NCBI GenBank assembly: GCA_023228765.1
Contig: JALOAM010000089.1
Span: forward strand, 1 to 12,414
From: Dehalococcoidia bacterium
GTDB taxonomy: Bacteria; Chloroflexota; Dehalococcoidia; UBA2979
Direction: 5' to 3'
DNA: 12,414 bases
Position numbers and translations under genes: made by a program. The notes under the pieces were generated by a model, which was not told the origin of the DNA, did not search any database, and saw only the letters and a program-made list of their open reading frames with translations. Positions 6,977-12,414 of this stretch are shown here, piece after piece; the first letter of the stretch is position 1; every line of letters begins with the position of its first letter.

Positions 6977-7003
6977 CCCCTTCCCCGACGGAAGGGGTTT
7001 GCT
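6977..7003 (+). promoter_or_regulatory. Hairpin sequestering the cobN Shine-Dalgarno (riboswitch expression platform)
   Basis: CCCCTTCC (6977-6984) pairs perfectly with GGAAGGGG (6990-6997) around a 5-nt loop. The 3' arm is also the Shine-Dalgarno sequence, placed six bases before the GTG start at 7004. When this stem forms, ribosomes cannot bind. The following TTTGCT is too poor in T for a good terminator. This supports translational repression by the upstream riboswitch, though the antisequester partner has not been identified. Confidence 0.65.
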
Positions 7004-10000
7004 GTGTCCGACGAACACCTCTCGGCCTCGCCTGGGGATCGCCTCGATCCATCGCCCCGTCCCCTGGAACTGCACACCGGAAGTGGCGGCGCACGACGCG
7101 CGCGCAACGTCGTCACGCGCGCGGACGGCAAGCTGGTCAACGTCAACCGGCAGATGGGGCAGTTGTTCGTCTGCCGCTACGGCTGCTGCTGTGGACTCGA
7201 GTCCGAGGGCAAGCCGCCCGGGCACTACGAGCTCTACCACGAGGAGTGGGAGCGTCGCCGGATCCGCAACCAGGTCCATCTCAACATGGGTGGCTGCCTC
7301 GGGCCGTGCCCGCTCGCGAACGTCTCCATGCTGCTGTTCGAGGGCACGACCACGTTCTTCCACTCGATGAACACCGAGCAGCGGATCATCGACCTCTACG
7401 ACTACATCGAGACGATGATCGAGGCAGAGCGGTACCTGCCGCCTCCGCCAGCCTTGCGCGACCTGGCGTTCTCCGCCTTCCGGAACGACGGCAAGGGCAT
7501 CGAGATCGAGCCTGCCGAGCGTGCGGTCGAGGCGCGGCCGTTGACCGCAGCGAGCGGCGGTATCGTCTTCCTCACCCACTCCGACACGGATGTCCTCGCA
7601 GTCTCCGCCATCGCCGAGGACCTCGACCCGCAGGTGCCGAACGTGCGCGTGTACAACGTCGGGCACCTCCAGGACGAAGCGGACGCGGCGGCCTTCTTCG
7701 AGGCGACCGTACGCGGCGCGGAGGTCGTGCTGGTGAAGCTGCACGGCGGCGCGAAGAGCCTGCCCGGCTTCGAGCGGCTGGCCCGCCTCGTCGAGGAAGA
7801 GGCGGCGTGGCTGGTCGCGATGCCGGGCATCGACGACCTCGACCCGGAGCTGACGAACTACTCGAACGCGGGCGCCCCGATCGCGCACGCCGCCCGCGCC
7901 TACCTGCAGCTCGGTGGCCTCGAGAACTACCGCCAGTGCCTGTACTTCCTCTGCGACCACCTCCTCGCGACCGGCATCGGCTACGACGACCCCGCCGAAC
8001 AGCCGCGTGCGGGCGTCTACCATCCGCGCGTGCCGTCGGGTCGCATCGAGGACTGGCGCGCGCTGGCCGACCCCGCCCGTCCGACCGTCGGCGTCACGTT
8101 CTACCGCTCGTACTGGTTCTCCGGCGACACCGACTTCGTCGACACGCTCGTCGAGGCCGGCGAGGCGCGCGGCCTCAACGTGCTGCCGGTCTATGCGTAC
8201 TCGCTCAAGGACGAGCCCGACGCGGACGGCCTCCCCGCGGCCTTCCGGTTCTTCGTGGAGGACGGCACACCGACCGTCGATGCCGTGGTGAACACGATGG
8301 CGTTCGCGATGGGGTCCTCCTCGATGGACGACCGGCACGAGGGCGAGTGGGCGGTCGAGGTGCTGGACCGGCTCGGCATCCCCCAGCTCCAGGCGATGAA
8401 CGCCTCGCTGTCGGTCGAGCGATGGCGCGAGTCGGAGGGCGGCCTACCGCCGCTGGACGTGGCCATGAACGTCGCCATCCCCGAGCTCGACGGCCGGATC
8501 ATCACGGTCCCCGCCTCGTTCAAGGAGCGCAGCGATGCGCATTCCGCAGCTGCGGGGACGCCGGTGGTGCGCCGGCAACTCCCTCGCGACCGCGCGGAGC
8601 GCATCATGGGCATCGCTCTCCGCCTCGCCCGGCTGCGACGGACGTCGAACGCGGAGAAGCGCATCGCGATCATGGTCACGAACCACCACGCGAAGGCGGC
8701 GCGCCTCGCGAACGCCGTCGGCCTGGACTCGCCCGCCTCGGTCCTCGCACTGCTCCACCGGATGGCGGATGCCGGTTACGAGGTCGACGCCCTGCCGCCC
8801 GATCCCGACGCGCTGATGGCGATGCTCACCGAGCGCGGCCACTACGACGCCGACTACCTCACGGAGGAGCAGCTCGCCGGGGCGCCCGTGCACGTCACCC
8901 CCGCGCGCTACCGCGAATGGTTTGCGGCGTTGCCGGAGCACCGTCAGGCGGAGATGCGCCTCCAGTGGGGCGAGCCGCCGGGTGAGCCCTACGTCGACCG
9001 CACGGGAGCGCTCGCTCTGCCCGGTCTGCGATTCGGGAACGTATTCGTCGCGATCCAGCCCCCGCGCGGCTACGGCATGGACAAGACGGCGATCATGCAC
9101 AAGCCAGACCTGCCGCCTCCCTACCCCTACCACGCGCTCTATCGATGGCTCGCGGAGCCGTCGGGGGACGGCGGGTTTGGGGCGGATGCCATCGTGCAGA
9201 TGGGGAAGCACGGTTCGCTCGAGTGGCTCCCGGGCAAGGGCATCGGGCTCGCCGATGACTGCTACCCGGACCTCTTCCTCGGCGACCTTCCGGTCGTCTA
9301 CCCGTTCATCATCGACGGGCCCGGCGAGGGCGCTGCCGCGAAGCGGCGCATCCACGCCACCATCATCGACCACCTCCCGCCGGCGCTGACGACCGCCGAG
9401 GCGTATGGCGATCTCGACCAACTCGATCGGCTCGTCGACGAGTACTACCTGATCGAGCGGACCGACCCCGCCAAGCTCCCGGTGCTCCAGAAGCAGATCT
9501 GGGACCTGCTGCGGTCGGCCCACCTCGACACCGAACTCGAAGCACTCCTGAACGCCGACGCCGCGGAGGATCACGTCCACGAGTGGGACGTCCGCGAGCA
9601 CGCGGACGGCGTCCCGTACTCGATCTCGGATCTTTCCGGCACGGACTTCGCCCACCTCGTGGAGGCGGTGCATACCTACACGCACGAGGTCGGCACGGCG
9701 CCGCTGCGGGAGGGCTTCCACACGCTGGGCCTGCCGCCGGAGGGCGAGGCCCTCATCGACACGCTGCTCATGCTCGTCCGCCTGCGGAACGGCTCCACAC
9801 CGAGCCTCCGCGAGGCGCTCGCGCGTGTCTACGCGGTGGACGTCGACGCCGTGCTCGCCGCGCCAGGCACGCGTCTGGTGACACCACTCCCGGCTCTTGC
9901 CGGGGCCAGCGGGCGGGCGCACCTGAACGACGGCGCGGACGCGCTGGGAGCGCTCGACTCGGTCGCACGGGCACTCCTCGAACGACTGGCCGGGCACGAC

Positions 10001-11479
10001 TACTCGCCCAATGTGATCGACAGTGTCCTCGCGGAGGTCCTCGGCGCGGTTCCGGTCGCGGACGGCGTCCCGGAGGTCCGGGCCGCACTGGCGCTCGTCT
10101 GTGAACGCCTCATTCCGGGACTCCGCCAGACCGACGACGAACTCGCACACATCCTCGATGCCCTCGAGGGCCGGTACGTCCGCCCGGGCCCGAGCGGCGC
10201 GCTGACGCGCGGGATGGCGCACGCCCTGCCCACGGGCCGCAACTTCTACGCGATTGACCCGCGCTCGCTGCCCACGCCGACGGCGTGGATCGTCGGGCAG
10301 GATCTGGCCGCCGCAGTCGTCGAGCGCGCGCTCGCGGACGATGGTCGTGTCCCTGGATCTGTCGGCCTCTCGATCTGGGGCACCGCCGCCATGCGTACCT
10401 CGGGCGAGGACATCGCACAGGTGCTCGCGCTGATCGGGGCCCGGCCCGTCTGGCAGGGCGAGAGCCGGCGCGTCGACCGCATCGAGGTGATCCCGCTGGA
10501 GGAGCTCGGACGCCCGCGTATCGATGTCGTCTGCCGCATCTCCGGCTTCTTCCGCGACGCCTTCCCGGACGCAATCGCGCTGCTCGACGAGGCGTTCGAC
10601 CGCGTGTCGGTCCTCGACGAGCCGGCTGACCGCAACTTCATCCGCGCGCACCGGCTCGCAGAGCAGGCACGCCTCATCGCCGAAGGCATCGACGAGGACG
10701 AGGCGTGGAAGCGCGCGGGGTACCGCGTCTTCGGAAGCGCGCCCGGCGTGTACGGCACCGGCATCCTGCACCTCATCGACGAACGCAACTGGGAGACCGA
10801 CGAGGACTTCGCGCTCACCTACGTGAACTGGGGCGGCTACGCGTACACGCGCGAGGAGTTCGGGGTGGATGCGCGCGAGGCGTTCCGGTCGTCGCTCGCC
10901 TCGGTCAGCGTCGCCGTGAAAAACCAGGACAACCGCGAGCACGACCTCTTCGACTCGGACGACTACCTCCAGTTCCACGGCGGCATGATCGCCACCGTCC
11001 GCGCGCTCACCGGGCGCGCGCCGCGACGCTACTTCGGCGACAGCAGCGACCCCGAGCGGCCGCGCGTGCGCGACCTCAAGGAAGAGGCGAACCGCATCTT
11101 CCGGAGCCGCGTCGTCAATCCAAAGTGGATCGAGTCGATGAAGCGTCACGGCTACCGCGGCGCCACCGAGCTCACGGCCACGATGGACTACCTCTTCGGG
11201 TACGACGCGACCGCGCAGGTGGTCGACGACTGGCAGTACGAGCAGGTGGCGCGCTCGTACCTGCTCGCAGAGGGGATGGCGGAGTTCTTCGCACAGTCCA
11301 ACCCCTGGGCGCAGCGGGACATCGCTGAGCGTCTGCTCGAGGCCGCGCAGCGAGGCATGTGGGCGGAGCCCGATCCCGAGGTACGACACCAGATCGAGGA
11401 GGCGCTCCTGCGCGCCGAGGGCGACATCGAGGGGCGAGATACGGACACCGCGTCCGTGAGCAGTGGAGGTCGATCGTGA
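7004..11479 (+). CDS. cobN: Ferredoxin-CobN fusion: cobaltochelatase large subunit with N-terminal thioredoxin-like 2Fe-2S domain
   Basis: The 1491-residue product has two parts. Residues about 43-145 form a thioredoxin-like 2Fe-2S ferredoxin domain: LFVCRYGCCCG (C57, C61-C63) and GGCLGPCPLANV (C98, C102). From about residue 175 (GIVFLTHSDTDVLAV) to the end it is CobN, the porphyrin-binding subunit that inserts cobalt into hydrogenobyrinic acid a,c-diamide with ATPase partners such as CobS/CobT or ChlI/ChlD-like proteins. The hallmark MGKHGSLEWLPGKG begins at residue 733. The GTG at 7004 is chosen over the upstream open frame because GGAAGGGG lies six bases before it and the frame upstream is riboswitch. 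The partner ATPase genes are not in the window. It overlaps cobO by four bases. The ferredoxin may sense redox state or deliver electrons for cobalt reduction, which is inference. Confidence 0.93.
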   Translation: MSDEHLSASPGDRLDPSPRPLELHTGSGGARRARNVVTRADGKLVNVNRQMGQLFVCRYGCCCGLESEGKPPGHYELYHEEWERRRIRNQVHLNMGGCLGPCPLANVSMLLFEGTTTFFHSMNTEQRIIDLYDYIETMIEAERYLPPPPALRDLAFSAFRNDGKGIEIEPAERAVEARPLTAASGGIVFLTHSDTDVLAVSAIAEDLDPQVPNVRVYNVGHLQDEADAAAFFEATVRGAEVVLVKLHGGAKSLPGFERLARLVEEEAAWLVAMPGIDDLDPELTNYSNAGAPIAHAARAYLQLGGLENYRQCLYFLCDHLLATGIGYDDPAEQPRAGVYHPRVPSGRIEDWRALADPARPTVGVTFYRSYWFSGDTDFVDTLVEAGEARGLNVLPVYAYSLKDEPDADGLPAAFRFFVEDGTPTVDAVVNTMAFAMGSSSMDDRHEGEWAVEVLDRLGIPQLQAMNASLSVERWRESEGGLPPLDVAMNVAIPELDGRIITVPASFKERSDAHSAAAGTPVVRRQLPRDRAERIMGIALRLARLRRTSNAEKRIAIMVTNHHAKAARLANAVGLDSPASVLALLHRMADAGYEVDALPPDPDALMAMLTERGHYDADYLTEEQLAGAPVHVTPARYREWFAALPEHRQAEMRLQWGEPPGEPYVDRTGALALPGLRFGNVFVAIQPPRGYGMDKTAIMHKPDLPPPYPYHALYRWLAEPSGDGGFGADAIVQMGKHGSLEWLPGKGIGLADDCYPDLFLGDLPVVYPFIIDGPGEGAAAKRRIHATIIDHLPPALTTAEAYGDLDQLDRLVDEYYLIERTDPAKLPVLQKQIWDLLRSAHLDTELEALLNADAAEDHVHEWDVREHADGVPYSISDLSGTDFAHLVEAVHTYTHEVGTAPLREGFHTLGLPPEGEALIDTLLMLVRLRNGSTPSLREALARVYAVDVDAVLAAPGTRLVTPLPALAGASGRAHLNDGADALGALDSVARALLERLAGHDYSPNVIDSVLAEVLGAVPVADGVPEVRAALALVCERLIPGLRQTDDELAHILDALEGRYVRPGPSGALTRGMAHALPTGRNFYAIDPRSLPTPTAWIVGQDLAAAVVERALADDGRVPGSVGLSIWGTAAMRTSGEDIAQVLALIGARPVWQGESRRVDRIEVIPLEELGRPRIDVVCRISGFFRDAFPDAIALLDEAFDRVSVLDEPADRNFIRAHRLAEQARLIAEGIDEDEAWKRAGYRVFGSAPGVYGTGILHLIDERNWETDEDFALTYVNWGGYAYTREEFGVDAREAFRSSLASVSVAVKNQDNREHDLFDSDDYLQFHGGMIATVRALTGRAPRRYFGDSSDPERPRVRDLKEEANRIFRSRVVNPKWIESMKRHGYRGATELTATMDYLFGYDATAQVVDDWQYEQVARSYLLAEGMAEFFAQSNPWAQRDIAERLLEAAQRGMWAEPDPEVRHQIEEALLRAEGDIEGRDTDTASVSSGGRS
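11405..11430. repeat. 26-bp direct repeat, copy 1 (inside the 3' end of cobN)
   Basis: This 26-base segment, beginning CTCCTGCGCG and ending GACATCGA, encodes LLRAEGDIE near the CobN C-terminus. It recurs exactly at 12331-12356. The flanking bases of the two copies differ. Confidence 0.9.
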
Positions 11480-12063
11480 CGGGTCCCGGTTCGAGTGAAG
11501 AGGCGGAGGCCTACCGGCAGCAGGTCCGCCGTGAGAAGCGCCGCAAGGGGCTGGTCATCGTGAACACCGGCAACGGGAAGGGCAAGACGACCGCCGCGTT
11601 CGGCCTGGCATTCCGCGCCCGTGGCCGGGGGATGCGCGTCGGCATCCTCCAGTTCATCAAGCCGGGCACGGCGCGCTTCGGCGAGATCCGCGCCGCTCGG
11701 GATGCCGGTATCCAGGTCGAGGGCGCGGGCGACGGGTGGACATGGAAGAGCAAGGACCTCGACGAGTCGGCCGCGCTCGCTCGCGCCGGGTGGGAGCGCG
11801 CGCAGACGTTCATCGAGGGCGGCGAGTTCGACGTCCTCGTCCTCGACGAGTTCACCTACCCGCTCCACTACGAGTGGCTCGACACCGCAGAGGTGATCGC
11901 GTGGCTCACGGAGCACAAGCCGGAGGACATGCACCTGGTGATCACCGGTCGCTACGCCCCAGAGGCGCTCGTCGAGTATGCGGACCTCGTGACGGAGATG
12001 ACGCTCGTCAAACACCCGTTCAAGGAACAGGGGATCCGCGCACAGCCAGGGATCGAGTTCTAG
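11476..12063 (+). CDS. cobO: Corrinoid adenosyltransferase (cob(I)yrinic acid a,c-diamide adenosyltransferase)
   Basis: This 195-residue enzyme of the CobA/CobO/BtuR family transfers the adenosyl group from ATP to reduced cobalt in the corrin ring, the step after cobalt insertion. The N-terminal basic helix (RQQVRREKRRKG) leads to the P-loop NTGNGKGKTT (residues 30-39). ILQFIKPG, the TWKSKDLDE loop (89-97), the Walker B VLVLDEF (120-126) and the family C-terminus KHPFKEQGIRAQPGIEF follow. Length is normal. GTG at 11476 overlaps the cobN stop as GTGA, and GGAGG (11465-11469) lies six bases upstream, so both genes are coupled in one operon under the cobalamin riboswitch. CobO also serves salvage of imported corrinoids, which suits the adjacent importer. 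Confidence 0.95.
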   Translation: MTGPGSSEEAEAYRQQVRREKRRKGLVIVNTGNGKGKTTAAFGLAFRARGRGMRVGILQFIKPGTARFGEIRAARDAGIQVEGAGDGWTWKSKDLDESAALARAGWERAQTFIEGGEFDVLVLDEFTYPLHYEWLDTAEVIAWLTEHKPEDMHLVITGRYAPEALVEYADLVTEMTLVKHPFKEQGIRAQPGIEF

Positions 12064-12114
12064 CGATGCACGCGATCCGCAGGGGTCGAGCAGCGCCCGT
12101 CGTTGAGCGGACCG

Positions 12115-12255
12115 TCACCCGATGCGGTCGACTCCGTCGCGAGTCAACCACCGTTGCGTGCCGTCGGGATGACGCGTCGCCGACTTGTTGCGCGGCTCGT
12201 CCTCCTCTCCGCCGTACTGACCGACCTGCTGGCGTCGCGAGCGTCGTCTGTACAC
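12115..12255 (-). CDS. Possible small or remnant gene, unknown function
   Basis: On the minus strand a 46-codon frame can start at GTG 12255 and end at TGA 12115. Its second half, EEDEPRNKSATRHPDG followed by TQRWLTRDGVDRIG, reads like true protein: mixed residues, a G/C-rich third codon position, and the DG-x-W-x-G-x-R spacing seen in repeat proteins with short beta-strand repeats. No good Shine-Dalgarno sequence is present, and the first part is arginine-rich as shadow frames often are. It may be the tail of a degraded gene. The function is not recognised. Confidence 0.25.
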   Translation of the reverse strand: MYRRRSRRQQVGQYGGEEDEPRNKSATRHPDGTQRWLTRDGVDRIG

Positions 12256-12330
12256 GCCTCGGCCCGGTGAGCATGGAGTCGGTCGATCTCGCGGAGGTCT
12301 TCCTCCAGCGAAGCAGGACCTCACGGGCAT

Positions 12331-12356
12331 CTCCTGCGCGCCGAGGGCGACATCGA
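12331..12356. repeat. 26-bp direct repeat, copy 2 (spacer downstream of cobO)
   Basis: Identical to 11405-11430 in cobN, 926 bases away in the same orientation. The same frame here reads LLRAEGDIEAGATWP and runs to a stop just before the next possible start codon. It is open upstream only to 12271 and lacks a start, so it resembles a fragment, not a gene. Confidence 0.9.
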
Positions 12357-12403
12357 AGCCGGAGCGACCTGGCCGTTGGAGCCGGTAGGCGGGGGATGAA
12401 GAC

Positions 12404-12414
12404 ATGAACGATGC
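12404..12414 (+). CDS. Possible start of a further gene (cut by window end)
   Basis: ATG AAC GAT GC begins at 12404, with GGGGGA (12391-12396) as a possible ribosome-binding site seven to eight bases upstream. Same direction as cobN-cobO, so it could be a further cobalamin gene, but only three codons are visible. Confidence 0.3.

Larger units (their letters stand above)
12064..12403. other. Intergenic spacer after cobO with repeat copy and small hairpin
   Basis: No confident gene lies in these 340 bases. A small stem GGAGG (12293-12297) with CCTCC (12302-12306) is present, and the 26-bp copy of cobN sequence follows at 12331. No cobalamin aptamer core or terminator T-tract was found. Confidence 0.5.

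Noticed and set aside
6890..7003. Upstream start codon for cobN at 6890
   Set aside because: This would translate the B12-box part of the riboswitch and the sequestering hairpin; GTG 7004 has the Shine-Dalgarno sequence.
6917..8338. Minus-strand open frame over the 5' half of cobN
   Set aside because: Shadow of cobN; it also runs across the ribosome-site hairpin and has no family features.
8444..11389. Very long open frame (981 codons) on the strand opposite cobN
   Set aside because: It is antisense to the confident CobN reading frame, is rich in Arg/Val/Glu with no recognisable motif, and long antisense frames are expected where codons end in G/C.
12064..12403. A third cobalamin riboswitch before the next gene
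   Set aside because: No aptamer core (GGTG...CAACTGT) or B12 box could be found on either strand.

Overview
This is a high-GC bacterial window (most codons end in G or C, GTG and TTG starts are common, and gene starts often overlap the preceding stop). Lipoproteins with Thr/Ala-rich linkers after the lipobox suggest a monoderm lineage. The overall style fits Chloroflexota (Thermomicrobia-like) or, less likely, Actinomycetota. The taxonomic call is inference only.

Layout. 1-295: C-terminal part of a GyrI-like ligand-binding protein (+). 548-1420: CPBP-family intramembrane protease (+). 1581-6559: a leftward ABC-transporter locus. In transcription order it holds a cobalamin riboswitch, a substrate-binding lipoprotein, a BtuC/FecCD permease, a second substrate-binding lipoprotein, a FhuF-like 2Fe-2S protein, and a BtuD/FecE-type ATPase broken by a one-base frameshift. 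6590-7003: a divergent control region with two head-to-head cobalamin riboswitches of different architecture. 7004-11479: cobN, preceded in the same polypeptide by a thioredoxin-like 2Fe-2S ferredoxin domain. 11476-12063: cobO. 12064-12403: a spacer with a 26-bp copy of a cobN segment and a weak coding-like stretch on the minus strand. A new gene may start at 12404.

How the parts work together. The riboswitch pair places corrinoid uptake (left) and late corrin-ring steps (right: cobalt insertion by CobN, adenosylation by CobO) under feedback by cobalamin. The left operon looks like a mosaic of two related transporter operons. A 16-codon remnant of a permease C-terminus, still overlapping the ATPase start by ATGA, lies just upstream of the ATPase, while the intact permease lies two genes away. 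One permease and one damaged ATPase would therefore have to serve two binding proteins, one corrinoid-like and one siderophore-like with its FhuF reductase.

Most notable points: the ferredoxin-CobN fusion with a ribosome-site-sequestering hairpin at its start, the paired riboswitches, the mosaic operon scar, and the frameshift after the Walker B motif of the ATPase.
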